From Synechococcales cyanobacterium CNB (GTDB lineage: Bacteria; Planctomycetota; Phycisphaerae; Phycisphaerales; UBA1924): DNA of 64,000 nt. The notes beneath the pieces are model-generated. The model did no database searches. It was not told the origin of the DNA and worked only from the letters and a program-made list of their open reading frames with translations. The translations under genes were made by a program, and so were the position numbers. Of this stretch, positions 15,777 to 24,587 are shown piece by piece (within the stretch, counting starts at the first letter, position 1; the number at the start of each line of letters is the position of its first letter). The stretch is from the NCBI GenBank assembly GCA_030263455.1, contig SZOZ01000002.1:310001-374000 (forward strand), in the 5' to 3' direction.

Positions 15777-18149
15777 TCAGGCGAGGCGGATGAGCCGTCG
15801 GCCGACCCATTCGATCGTCAGGAGGAAGACGAGGATGGCGAGCACGATTGGCCGGTCCCAGAGGGTTTCGACGTCCGGGGTGCCGTCGAGGATCAGTTCG
15901 CGGTTGGGAAGGATGGTGGTCAGGTCGGCGAGGGCGTCGGGCTGGATGACAGCACCGTCGGTCTGCTCTGCGAGAGCCGCAAGCGTGGCGTGATCGGCCT
16001 GGGGTGTGCGGAGTTCGTCGTCCGGGAGGGCGACGCGAACCTCCGCCGAGAGGGCGAGGCCGGCCAGGATCGGGTCGTCGGCGACGACGCGGTAGACGCC
16101 CGGCTCGGCGGGAACCCAGGTCGCGGTGTAGGCGCCGGGCGCGCCGGCGGGTGTCGCCTCGTCGGGCGCGAGCGTGAGCCGGACCGGTGGCGCGGGGGGT
16201 TCGCCGGGGCGAGGCTCACGCTCGACGCGCACGCGAAGCGAGGCGGGGCGCAGGTCGGCGAGGGACTGATCGGCGAGCCGCAGGGAGACCTGAACGGCCT
16301 GATCGACGGCGGCGCGGGGGGGGGAGGCTTCGATGACGGCGGCGCGCCCGCCGCGGGCGAGGCTGTCGCGCCCGAGAAGGCGGACGAGCGGGAGCCAGAA
16401 GCGTTCGGTGAGGGCTTCGCCGCGGCCGTAGCGCCAGCGCCAGGTCTCGTCGGTGGCGACGTAGACGACGCGCCCCGCGCCGTATCGCATGGTGACGACG
16501 AGGGGGGGGGCCGAGGAGAGGTCGCGGTCGAGCGGGTCCGGCGTCCACTCGGAGGCGGGAAGAGCGACGGCGAGCACCTCCGCCGTCGGCTTGAGTTGTG
16601 AGCGGTCGAGGCGCTGCGCCCAGCGGAGGAGGCTCCAGCCGGTAGCGGGGTCGGAAAGGTGTGCGGGCCAGCCGCGCTCGGCGGCGTCGTCGAGGCGGAG
16701 GACGCCGAGGCGCTCGCCGCGCTCGGTACGGGCCATGGTGACGGGTCCATCGAAGGACCGGACCAAGCCGGACGCGCCGGCGCGGGGAGAGAGCGTGAAC
16801 GGGAGCAGGTCGGCGAGCGGGGTGTTGCGCCAGGACTCGGGGGTCGCGCCGGGGCCGGCGATCCAGAGCAGTCCGCCGCCGCGGTTCGCGACGTGGTCGC
16901 GGAGGTTCTCGAGTTGTTCAGCGCTGAAGTTGTCGGAGCGCAAGTCGCCGAGGATGACGGCGTCGAACTCGGCCCAGTCCTCCGTGGAACGTGGCATGCG
17001 CGTGAGGGCGACGTCGCCTTCCTGGATGGAACGCCGGCTCGTGGCGAGGAGCGTGGCGGAGGAGCGGATGGATTCCTCGCGCACGAGCAGGTCCTTGACG
17101 TAGCGGTACTCCCAGCGCGGGTAGCCGTCGAAGTAAACGACGCGGAGAGGGCTGTCGTCGAGTTCGAGCGTGAGGCTCCGGGCGTTGTTCGCATCGGAGA
17201 GGTCCGGCACGTCAGGGATGACGCGGACGCTCCAGCGTGCTTCGCCCGCTGCCTCGGGGCGGGTGAAGAGGACAACTTCGGTCGGCGTCCCCTCGGCGAC
17301 CTCGACGCGGCGCTCGTCGAGGGTGCGGCCTGTGCGTTCGTCGATGAGGCGCACGACGGCGGGCGTAGCGTCGCCGCCGCCCACCTGCTCAACGGTCACG
17401 GTGACGGGCACCGTGTCGCGGACGAACGCGGCGGTCGGCGCATCCGCCGCGGTGACCGCGAGGTCGCTCGACGGCGTCGCACTGCCGAGAGGAACGGCGT
17501 AGATGCCGATGCGCTCGGCCCGCAGGCGGCGGAGCAGGGTGCGGTCCGGCTCGTCGGCTGAGCGGCCGTCGGAAACGATGACGATGCCGCTAACCGGGCG
17601 TGCGGCGACGCGTTGCGCGGCCTGTGCCAGCGCGGCGCCGATGGCGGTGCGACGCCCCTCCGCGTCGCTCAGGCGCACGCCGTGCTGGTCCGAGGCCAGG
17701 TCGTACGCGCCAGCATCGAAGCCGAGCCAGAGGATGTTGTGCTCATCGGCGAGGGACTGCCACGCGGGCCAGGAGCGGCGCAGGGCATCGGAGAGTTGCT
17801 CATCGCGCGTGCGGCGGCCCGGAGCGTCGGGGATGGTCATCGAGGCCGAGCGGTCGAGCAGCACGACGACCCAGTCGCGCTCCACCCGGCGGTTCTCACG
17901 GACGAGGTGCGGCCCGGCCGCGAGCAGCACAAGAACGAGCAACGTGAGCCACCGAACGCCGGCGAGGACGGCGCGCGGCGCACGCGGGCCGACGAGGCGC
18001 GAGTACGACCATGCGGCGAACCCGGCGGCGGCGAGCGTGACAACGGCCCACCCCCAGGCGGGCATCGGGCGTTCGAGGGCGAAGCGAACGCCCTCCTCCC
18101 CGGGTCGGAGGGCGGAGAGTCCGAAGAGTTGGACGAGGAGATCGTTCAC
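15777..18149 (-). CDS. membrane protein with von Willebrand A domain and amidotransferase-like domain
   Basis: A 790-residue protein with two N-terminal membrane helices (about 33-50 and 63-82) and one at the C-terminus (PIVLAILVFLLTIEWVGRRL). The vWA domain follows helix 2 and has the metal-site motif DRSASM (D-x-S-x-S) near residue 99 and IVIVSDGRSAD further on. In the second half a class I glutamine-amidotransferase-like fold (VILGDLRSDNFSAEQLENLR, then GGGLLWIAGPGA) lacks an obvious catalytic Cys. This is the usual domain set of BatA-operon partners in planctomycetes. Its start overlaps the upstream gene by four bases. Confidence 0.75.
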   Translation of the reverse strand: MNDLLVQLFGLSALRPGEEGVRFALERPMPAWGWAVVTLAAAGFAAWSYSRLVGPRAPRAVLAGVRWLTLLVLVLLAAGPHLVRENRRVERDWVVVLLDRSASMTIPDAPGRRTRDEQLSDALRRSWPAWQSLADEHNILWLGFDAGAYDLASDQHGVRLSDAEGRRTAIGAALAQAAQRVAARPVSGIVIVSDGRSADEPDRTLLRRLRAERIGIYAVPLGSATPSSDLAVTAADAPTAAFVRDTVPVTVTVEQVGGGDATPAVVRLIDERTGRTLDERRVEVAEGTPTEVVLFTRPEAAGEARWSVRVIPDVPDLSDANNARSLTLELDDSPLRVVYFDGYPRWEYRYVKDLLVREESIRSSATLLATSRRSIQEGDVALTRMPRSTEDWAEFDAVILGDLRSDNFSAEQLENLRDHVANRGGGLLWIAGPGATPESWRNTPLADLLPFTLSPRAGASGLVRSFDGPVTMARTERGERLGVLRLDDAAERGWPAHLSDPATGWSLLRWAQRLDRSQLKPTAEVLAVALPASEWTPDPLDRDLSSAPPLVVTMRYGAGRVVYVATDETWRWRYGRGEALTERFWLPLVRLLGRDSLARGGRAAVIEASPPRAAVDQAVQVSLRLADQSLADLRPASLRVRVEREPRPGEPPAPPVRLTLAPDEATPAGAPGAYTATWVPAEPGVYRVVADDPILAGLALSAEVRVALPDDELRTPQADHATLAALAEQTDGAVIQPDALADLTTILPNRELILDGTPDVETLWDRPIVLAILVFLLTIEWVGRRLIRLA

Positions 18150-20413
18150 GTCGCCGCCTCCGAGGGGGGGGCTGTCCGTGGAACGGTCGCGTGGCTGGCG
18201 AAGCGGGCGACGGCGAGTTCGGCCAGCGCGACGAGCGCGGCCGCGACGAGCAGCGGCAGGCTGAGCGGCGTTGCGGGGTCGTCGTCGCCGAGGCTCGCGG
18301 CGGACTCGCCCTGCTGGGCGGTCGTGCCGTCATCGAGCGTGCGCGTGTCGCGCCCGGGGGTCGCCGCGCCGAGCCAGCGGCGCACCTCGTCGGGGGGGGT
18401 GATGTCGGTGCGTGAGGCGCGAGTGTCCGGGTTGACGAGGATCGTGCCGCGCCCGACACCATCACGGTCGAGCGCACGCCACGCGGCTGCACGCCTGAGC
18501 GGTTGCGCCGCGCGGCCCGACTCGACCGCCACCGTTGTGCCTTCGTGCGAGCGAAGCTCGACGGCGGAAGGCGGCACGGCGGGCACGGACCCGGCGGGTG
18601 ACACCCACGCACCGCCCGCGCGGCCGACACCTTGCCGGACGATCTCCTGCAGGAGCGGCACCGTCAGCGGACGAGCGGGAAGGTCGGTCCAATCAAGGTC
18701 GAGCGCGGAGGCGATGTAGACGATCACGCCGCGCGAGGGGGGGGCGTTCTCGATCTGCTCGGGTCGCGCCGCGAGGACGAGGGGTGTGCCGTCCGAGAGC
18801 GTAAGCACGGCGTGCCCCGCCCCCCGGGCGGGATCGGCCGCGAGCACGCGCGAGACGTGCACCGGCGCTGCGAGGTGCGTCAACTCACCCGCGAGCAGGG
18901 CGAGCAGGTCGAGTTCACCCGCTGCGGGCCGTTCGGCCGCGATCGTGCCCGTGTCGAGCGTGCGAGGTTCGCGTTCGACGGTCCAGTCGAGCGAGAAGGC
19001 TTCGAGCATGAGGTCAGGCCAGGTCTGTGCGCCGTCGCGCGCGGCCGGGGTGACGACCACGAGGCCGCCCGAGTCGGCGAACGCACGCAGGCGCGCCCAC
19101 GCCGCGGAGTCGATCGCGTCCGGTTCGAGGACGAAGACGGCGTCCGCGCCCGCGAGGCGCGGGGCATCGACGGCGCGAGGGTCGATCTCCGACACCCGCA
19201 CGCGGCCTACGGGCGCGCCGAAGCGGTCGGCGGCGGGTTCGAGAGCGAGGCGTGCCCAGTCGGCGGGCGCGAAGGCGTCGATCGTCGGTCGCGTGCCGCC
19301 GCGGCGCGTGCCGATGAGTGCGACGCGCAGCTCGTCGCGCAGCGCGATCGAGACCAGGCGGGAGTCGTCGCGTTGCAGGGCGTCAGGGTCGATCTCGGCG
19401 CGGAGCACTACAGAGGTTGCCCCTTCACGCAGCGCGGGAGCGAGGCGTTCGAGTTCGAGGGGGACGCTCGCGGTCGCCTGGCTCTGGCCCGGCGACCAGC
19501 GGACGGAAGTCTCGCCGACGAGGGTCGCGTCGCCGACGCGGGCGGATTCGGCGAAGAGGCGCACGGTGGTCGCGGCGGCGGTAGCGGTGGCGGGGCCGAA
19601 CCGGTGGAGGTCAGCACGCACCTGGGTCGATCCCGCAGGGGCCGCCGCGCTCTCGGGACCGGCTGCGCCCGCGAGGATGACGGGCCGGAGCGGTTCGAGC
19701 GCGACGAGCGCGATGTTCGACACGGGCATGCGAGCGGGCGCGGTCGTCGTGATCGTGGCGCGGCGCGGGAGTTCGGGGAGGCGCTCGGCATCGCGCACAG
19801 AGCCTGCGAGAAAGTCGCTCAGGACGGCGACAAGGGGTCGGTCCTGGCCTTCGGGACCGAGGTCCGCCGCGATGCGCGAGAACGCGCCGGCAAAGTCGGC
19901 GGGCGCATCGGTCGGCGTGAGCGTTCCGACGAGGCGGCGGATCGAGCCGAGGTCGGACGAGGGGGGAACGACGGGCGCGTCGGCGGGCGCGCCGAGCGTG
20001 AGGAGCGCGGCCCGGTCGCCGCGAGAGGCGTCGAGCGTCCTGAGGATCGCCTCCGCTGCGGCCTTGTGGCGCGCGAGTGCGGTCGTGCCGCTCTCATCGG
20101 ACGCCCCGCTCGTGAGGCTGTCGTCAATCACGAGATAGACGGTGCGCGGGCCCGGGCCGGCGATCCCGGCTCGGCCGGCGAGCGGGCGCGCGAGCGCGAA
20201 GGCGATGAGCGCGATGAGCAGGCATCGCAGGGCGAGCAGGAGCATTTGTTCGAGGCGGAGGCGGCGCTTCTGCTGGCGGTAGGCCTCGATGAGGAACCGC
20301 ATCGCGGCCCAGCGCACGGGCCGCCGGCGCCGGCGCATGAGAAAGTGAATGATGATCGGCGCGGCGATGCACGCGAGTCCGGCGGCAAGGAGGGCGGGAT
20401 GAAGAACGCTCAT
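18146..20413 (-). CDS. BatA-type membrane protein (aerotolerance-operon N-terminal domain)
   Basis: A 755-residue protein. It opens with the BatA N-terminal module: helix 1 (HPALLAAGLACIAAPIIIHF), an arginine stretch, RRPVRWAAMRFL, and helix 2 (LLLALRCLLIALIAFALARP). A vWA-like domain follows with VIDDSLTSG in place of the canonical D-x-S-x-S, so the metal site looks incomplete. A further amidotransferase-like region (ADAVFVLEPDAI, then GLVVVTPAARDG) and a C-terminal helix (PLLVAAALVALAELAVA) complete it. It lies 7 bases after the DUF58 gene and overlaps the next by ATGA. Bat proteins are linked to cell-envelope stress in other bacteria; the exact job here is unknown. Confidence 0.75.
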   Translation of the reverse strand: MSVLHPALLAAGLACIAAPIIIHFLMRRRRRPVRWAAMRFLIEAYRQQKRRLRLEQMLLLALRCLLIALIAFALARPLAGRAGIAGPGPRTVYLVIDDSLTSGASDESGTTALARHKAAAEAILRTLDASRGDRAALLTLGAPADAPVVPPSSDLGSIRRLVGTLTPTDAPADFAGAFSRIAADLGPEGQDRPLVAVLSDFLAGSVRDAERLPELPRRATITTTAPARMPVSNIALVALEPLRPVILAGAAGPESAAAPAGSTQVRADLHRFGPATATAAATTVRLFAESARVGDATLVGETSVRWSPGQSQATASVPLELERLAPALREGATSVVLRAEIDPDALQRDDSRLVSIALRDELRVALIGTRRGGTRPTIDAFAPADWARLALEPAADRFGAPVGRVRVSEIDPRAVDAPRLAGADAVFVLEPDAIDSAAWARLRAFADSGGLVVVTPAARDGAQTWPDLMLEAFSLDWTVEREPRTLDTGTIAAERPAAGELDLLALLAGELTHLAAPVHVSRVLAADPARGAGHAVLTLSDGTPLVLAARPEQIENAPPSRGVIVYIASALDLDWTDLPARPLTVPLLQEIVRQGVGRAGGAWVSPAGSVPAVPPSAVELRSHEGTTVAVESGRAAQPLRRAAAWRALDRDGVGRGTILVNPDTRASRTDITPPDEVRRWLGAATPGRDTRTLDDGTTAQQGESAASLGDDDPATPLSLPLLVAAALVALAELAVARFASHATVPRTAPPSEAAT

Positions 20414-20420
20414 GGCTCGC

Positions 20421-21437
20421 TCACCCGTACTTGCTCCGCTTGATCTGGGCGTTCCGGCGGGCGACGAATGCGGCGAGGGGTGGGCCGAGCCAGTCGTGGG
20501 TGTCCACGAGCTGGTAGTCGAAGCCGAACGACCGCGTGATCTTTTCGACGCGCCCGACGTGGGCGTTGATCGAGTCGAGGTATGCCCTGCGGATCGCGCG
20601 CGGGTCCACGCGGAGCACGGCCTCGCCCTCCAGCCCCTCAAAGGGCGCGGACTCGGCAAACTCGAACGTGCGCTCCGCGCGGTCAAGCACCTGGAACACG
20701 ATCAGGTCGTGCCCGCGGTGCTTGATGCGAGCGAACGCGGCACGGATGCGTTCCGGGTCTTCGAAGAAGTCGCTGATAAGGACGATCAGACAGCGGTTGG
20801 TGATCTTGGCGAGCGTCTGGTCGGTGGCGCGAGCAAGGTCGGTCGGTCGATCGACCGGGTGCGTGGAGAGCGCGCCGACGACCTGCCGCCACGTGGCGGT
20901 CGAGGAGGAGCGCCGCACCATCGCCCGGACCTCATCGGCGAAGACCACGACGCCCGCGCGGTCACCCTGGCGGAGCGTGACGTAGCACATCGCGGCGGCA
21001 AGAGCGGTGGCATGGTCGAACTTGCTCCAGTAGTCGCGCCCGTCGAGGCTCGTCTTGCGCCCGACCCCGGAGGCCTCGGCGAAGGATCGGCTGCCGTAGT
21101 CCATCGAGCCGGAGGCGTCCACCATCGCCACAAGGTCGAGGTTGGTCTCCTGCTGGTACTGCTTGAGGTGGAGCTTGTCGGAGCGTGCGAAGACCTTCCA
21201 GTCGAGGTGGCGCAGGTCGTCGCCGGCGACGTAGGGGCGGTGCTGGGCGAACTCGACGCTGAAGCCCTGGTAGGGTGAGCGGTGCTGGCCGCTCATCACG
21301 CCCTCGACGATCATCTTCGCCCGCAACTCGAAGGTACGCAGGCGCGCGAGCGTCTGCGGGTGCAGGTAAAGCGACGCGTCCTGCTCGGGCAGGCGGACGC
21401 GGTCGGCGCGGGGGCGATCGGGCTTCTGGTCGGGCAT
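20421..21437 (-). CDS. DUF58 (vWA-like) protein, first gene of BatA-type operon
   Basis: A 338-residue cytoplasmic protein of the DUF58 family. The family hallmark HRSPYQGFSVEFAQHRPYVA is followed by GDDLRHLDWKVFARSDKLHL and YQQETNLD (about residues 55-110). A vWA-type metal site VDASGSM follows, and LIVLISDFFED lies further on. DUF58 genes normally sit between a MoxR AAA ATPase gene and batA; no MoxR is visible in this window. The ATG at 21437 fits the family start and has TACCAT 8 nt upstream (21446-21451), suggesting a leaderless transcript that opens the seven-gene operon. Confidence 0.85.
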   Translation of the reverse strand: MPDQKPDRPRADRVRLPEQDASLYLHPQTLARLRTFELRAKMIVEGVMSGQHRSPYQGFSVEFAQHRPYVAGDDLRHLDWKVFARSDKLHLKQYQQETNLDLVAMVDASGSMDYGSRSFAEASGVGRKTSLDGRDYWSKFDHATALAAAMCYVTLRQGDRAGVVVFADEVRAMVRRSSSTATWRQVVGALSTHPVDRPTDLARATDQTLAKITNRCLIVLISDFFEDPERIRAAFARIKHRGHDLIVFQVLDRAERTFEFAESAPFEGLEGEAVLRVDPRAIRRAYLDSINAHVGRVEKITRSFGFDYQLVDTHDWLGPPLAAFVARRNAQIKRSKYG

Positions 21438-21445
21438 CCGTCCGG

Positions 21446-21451
21446 ATGGTA
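21446..21451 (-). promoter_or_regulatory. -10-like box TACCAT before the DUF58 gene
   Basis: TACCAT ends 8 nt before the ATG. It is one of eight TANNNT boxes in this window placed 5-8 nt before a start codon. No clear -35 is seen. Confidence 0.4.
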
Positions 21452-21459
21452 TCGGGCCG

Positions 21460-21489
21460 GGGCGGGGCGCGCCGCGAGCGCGCCCGCCC
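21460..21489 (-). terminator. GC-rich hairpin after the phzF-like gene
   Basis: GGGCGGGGCGCG and CGCGCCCGCCC flank a 7-nt loop, forming a long stem with one bulged base directly after the stop at 21490. There is no T run, so it may be a pause or protective hairpin rather than a true intrinsic terminator. Confidence 0.35.
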
Positions 21490-22278
21490 TCAGACGGCGA
21501 TCGTGCCTTCGAGGTAGGTAACGGCACGGCCGGCGAGGTGAACGCGGTCGCCGTTCATGGTGCAGCGGAGTTCGCCGCCGCGCTTGGAGACCTGGTGGGC
21601 GGTGAGCGATCGCTTGCCGAGGCGTTTGGACCAGTAGGGCGTGAGGGTGCAGTGGGCGGAGCCGGTGACGGGGTCTTCATCGACGCCGAGGCTCGGGGCG
21701 AAGAAACGGCTGACGAAATCGTGCCCCGCGCCCGGCGCGGTGACGATCACGCCGTAGCCGTTGAGGGCAGCGATGCGCTTGAAGTCGGGCCGCAGGCCCA
21801 GCACGTCCTTCTTCGATTCAAACACGGCGAGGAGGTCGCGCGAGCGGTAGCACTCGCTGGGGCGCGCGCCGAGGGCCTCGACGAGGTCGGGCGTGATCTC
21901 GACCGGATCGGGGTTCCACGCGGGGAAGTCGAGGGCGATCGCGCCGTTCTCGCGCGAGACGGGCAGCAGGCCGGACCTGCTCTCGAAAACGACGCGGTCG
22001 CCCTTGTGCCCGCGGTGGTTGAGGAGGACGTGGGCCGCGGCGAGCGTGGCATGCCCGCACAGGTCCACCTCGGTCGTGGGCGTGAACCAACGGATGGCGA
22101 AGTCCGCGCCCGGCACGGTGGCCGGCCCGACGAAGGCAGTCTCGGAGAGGTTGTTCTCGCGGGCGATGGCCTGCATCACGTCGTCGCCGATCCAGGAGTC
22201 GAGGAGCACCACGGCAGCCGGGTTCCCGCGGAAGGTCTGCCCGGTGAACGCATCGACCTGGAACAGCGGCAGGCTCAT
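21490..22278 (-). CDS. PhzF-family isomerase-like protein
   Basis: A 262-residue protein of the PhzF fold. The N-terminus FQVDAFTGQTFRGNPAAVVL and then NLSETAFV carry the conserved Asn-Pro and the family Glu. DLCGHATLAAAHVL is the second hallmark, and DPVTGSAHCTLTPYW the C-terminal-half repeat of it. Members isomerise small acids, with PhzF in phenazine synthesis the best known, but most are uncharacterised; no phenazine genes are present. The leader contains AAGGAGG close to the ATG and a TAGGAT box about 30 nt upstream (22309-22314), a conventional arrangement. The homogentisate dioxygenase gene ends 59 bases upstream and may be co-transcribed. Confidence 0.85.
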   Translation of the reverse strand: MSLPLFQVDAFTGQTFRGNPAAVVLLDSWIGDDVMQAIARENNLSETAFVGPATVPGADFAIRWFTPTTEVDLCGHATLAAAHVLLNHRGHKGDRVVFESRSGLLPVSRENGAIALDFPAWNPDPVEITPDLVEALGARPSECYRSRDLLAVFESKKDVLGLRPDFKRIAALNGYGVIVTAPGAGHDFVSRFFAPSLGVDEDPVTGSAHCTLTPYWSKRLGKRSLTAHQVSKRGGELRCTMNGDRVHLAGRAVTYLEGTIAV

Positions 22279-22337
22279 GGCTCGGCCCTCCTTGGTTGAC
22301 TCGTCGGCATCCTACAGCGCCTGCCCGCGAGGCGGCG

Positions 22338-23603
22338 TCAGGTCCAGACGTTCGTGGTTCCGCCGTTGTCTCGCTTCTCCCCCGGAGCGTGGTGGTCCGC
22401 TCGCCAGGACTCGGGGTAGTGCGGGTCGTCGAGTTCGAGCGCAGCCTTGGTGGGGAAGAGCGGGCGGAAGGTGTCGCACATGACGGCGAGTTCGTCGGTG
22501 TGCGTCTTGCCGAGGCTCTTCTCGACGGTGCCGGGATGCGGGCCGTGCGGGATGCCCTGCGGGTGGAGGCTGATCGAGCCGGACTCGATCCCGCGCCGGG
22601 CCTTGTAGTTGCCCTCGACGTAGTAGAGCACCTCGTCGGAGTCGATGTTGGAGTGGTTGTAGGGGATGGGGATGGCCTCGGGGTGGAAGTCCAGCACGCG
22701 CGGGCAGAAGGAACAGATAACGAAGTTGTGGCCCTCGAAGGTCTGGTGGATGGGCGGTGGCATGTGGAGTTTGCCGACGATGGGGGCGAACTCGTCGATG
22801 TTGAAGAGATAGGGGTAGTAGCACCCGTCCCAGCCGACGACGTCGAGCGGGTGGTAGCCGTAGACATAGGAGTGGACGCAGTCCCGGGCCTTGATGCGGA
22901 CCTCGAACTCGCCGCGGTGGTCGTAGGTGAGGGGCAGCTCGGGGACGCGCAAGTCGCGCTCGCAGTAGGGCGCGTGTTCGAGGAACTGGGCGGTCTTCTT
23001 CGAGAGGTACCGAGGGGGGGGGAGGATGTGGCTGCCGTTGGCGGTCTCGAAGGCGATGAACTTGCCGAGGGGCATGTCGGCGCGGGTGAGGCCGGCGGGT
23101 CGTTCGTCGTCGCGCAGGGGGTTGAACTCGACGCGGTAGATGGTGCCCTTGGGGATGACGATGTAGTCCTTGGGCCGGAAACGGAGGGTGCCGAACATGG
23201 TGTGGACAACGCCCGACCCGTAATGGACGAAGAGGCACTCATCGCCCTGGCCGTTCTTGAAGTGGTAGTTCATCTGCTCGGCTGGGACGCAGACAGCCAT
23301 CTCGACGTCGGCGTTGCCGAGGACAACGACGCGACCCGTGACCGGGTCGCCCTTGGGCTTCATGGGGGCGGTCTTGAGGTGTCGCATGCGCATCACCTCG
23401 CACTCGACGTACTCGGGGCGCGTGACGTAGAGCGTCTTCCAGCCTGATACCTGCGTGGGCGGGTGGATGTGGTAGAGGGTGCTGGTGGGGCCGACGAAAC
23501 CGTCGGTGCCGAAGAGTTCCTCGGAGTAGAGCGCACCGTCGGGCCTGCGGAACTGGACGTGGCGCTTGGCGGGCAGCTCGCCGAGCTTCATGTAATAGGG
23601 CAT
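22338..23603 (-). CDS. hmgA: homogentisate 1,2-dioxygenase family protein
   Basis: A 421-residue cupin enzyme matching homogentisate dioxygenase over its full length. The family converts homogentisate to maleylacetoacetate in tyrosine/phenylalanine breakdown. The iron-site region is present: YNHSNIDSDEVLYYVEGN supplies a conserved His and Glu, and SLHPQGIPHGPHPG supplies the later His. GWDGCYYPYLFNIDEFAPIVG is the substrate-side stretch. Start at 23603: AGAGGA lies 7 nt before the ATG. The rest of the pathway (maleylacetoacetate isomerase, fumarylacetoacetase, HPD) is not in the window. The divergent gap to mscL is 153 bases. Confidence 0.88.
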   Translation of the reverse strand: MPYYMKLGELPAKRHVQFRRPDGALYSEELFGTDGFVGPTSTLYHIHPPTQVSGWKTLYVTRPEYVECEVMRMRHLKTAPMKPKGDPVTGRVVVLGNADVEMAVCVPAEQMNYHFKNGQGDECLFVHYGSGVVHTMFGTLRFRPKDYIVIPKGTIYRVEFNPLRDDERPAGLTRADMPLGKFIAFETANGSHILPPPRYLSKKTAQFLEHAPYCERDLRVPELPLTYDHRGEFEVRIKARDCVHSYVYGYHPLDVVGWDGCYYPYLFNIDEFAPIVGKLHMPPPIHQTFEGHNFVICSFCPRVLDFHPEAIPIPYNHSNIDSDEVLYYVEGNYKARRGIESGSISLHPQGIPHGPHPGTVEKSLGKTHTDELAVMCDTFRPLFPTKAALELDDPHYPESWRADHHAPGEKRDNGGTTNVWT

Positions 23604-23756
23604 CTCGCGGTCCTCTGGTCTCGGATCGTGCCGCCGGCCGCCGTCCGGGACGGCCGGTCGCCCCCGGTGTCGCGATTCTACGCGGGTTGTGCGGCGCCAC
23701 GGTAGACTCCGGGCTGCCCCGTTCGGGGCGAGAACGCACCACCACAGGAGAATCCC

Positions 23757-24185
23757 ATGCCTCTGATCCGAGAGTTCCGTGAGTTCGCGCTGCGCGGGAA
23801 CGTCGTGGACATGGCGGTCGGGATCGTGATCGGGGCGGCCTTCACGGGCGTCGTGAAGGCGCTCGTGGACAAGGTGATGATGCCTCCCATCGGCCTTCTC
23901 ATGGGCGGCGTGGACTTCGCGGAGAAGCGGCTCGTGCTGCGGGAAGCGGTCGTCGATGCCGCGGGAGCGGTGTCGACGCCCGCCGTGACGATCGGCTACG
24001 GCGAGTTCATCAACGCGCTCATCAACCTGCTGATCGTCGCGCTCGCGCTGTTCATCGTGGTGAAGGCGATGAACGAGGCGAAGCGCCGGTTCGAGAAGGA
24101 AAAGCAGGCCGCGCCACCGCCCGCACCGCCGGAGGACGTGACGCTGCTGCGGGAGATCCGCGACCTGCTCCGCCAGCGGTCCTGA
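23757..24185 (+). CDS. mscL: large-conductance mechanosensitive channel MscL
   Basis: A 142-residue two-helix channel subunit that opens under membrane tension to release solutes. REFREFALRGNVVDMAVGIV and IGAAFTGVVKALVDKVMMPP are the N-terminal amphipathic helix and first transmembrane helix with its Gly-rich pore face. Helix 2 is FINALINLLIVALALFIVVK, and a charged C-terminal helix (PPEDVTLLREIRDLL) forms the cytoplasmic bundle. AGGAG lies 6 nt before the ATG. A TAGACT box at 23703-23708, 48 nt upstream, could be its -10 element. It converges on the next gene with a 6-base gap. Confidence 0.95.
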   Translation: MPLIREFREFALRGNVVDMAVGIVIGAAFTGVVKALVDKVMMPPIGLLMGGVDFAEKRLVLREAVVDAAGAVSTPAVTIGYGEFINALINLLIVALALFIVVKAMNEAKRRFEKEKQAAPPPAPPEDVTLLREIRDLLRQRS

Positions 24186-24191
24186 GCCGAC

Positions 24192-24536
24192 TCACGAGCG
24201 GGCCTGGCGGGCGCGCAGGTCGTACATCCCGTCGGCGAGCGAGAGGGCGGCGAGGACAGCCAGCGCGATCGCCATGAGCGTGTGCCGCACCTCGAAGTGC
24301 ATGACGGCCGCGAGGCCGAGCAGCGCGGCTGCGCCGACGAACGGGCGCACGCGCGCCGGCGGCAGCGTGCAGAGCAGCACGGTGGCGATGATCGCGCCGT
24401 TGACCCAGGAGTTCAGCGGCCGGAAAAAGCCGAACCACCAGACCGCGCCGTAGGCGAGCGAGATGACGGCCGCGCCGATGATGCGCCGGCCGATCGGGTC
24501 GGGGCGTGCCCTGCGCGTTGCTCCGTCTTCGCTCAT
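24192..24536 (-). CDS. small membrane protein of unknown function
   Basis: A 114-residue protein with a charged N-terminus and about four short hydrophobic segments (IIGAAVISLAYGAVWWFGFF, VNGAIIATVLLCTLPP, FVGAAALLGLAAVMHF, TLMAIALAVLAALSLADG). I recognise no family. It lies between mscL (convergent, 6 bases) and gmhA (upstream, 51 bases) and may be co-transcribed with gmhA. Confidence 0.6.
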   Translation of the reverse strand: MSEDGATRRARPDPIGRRIIGAAVISLAYGAVWWFGFFRPLNSWVNGAIIATVLLCTLPPARVRPFVGAAALLGLAAVMHFEVRHTLMAIALAVLAALSLADGMYDLRARQARS

Positions 24537-24587
24537 GTCGTGCCCCCGCTGCCCCAGCCTCGCCGACCCCCCACTGCCTCGCTGCCG

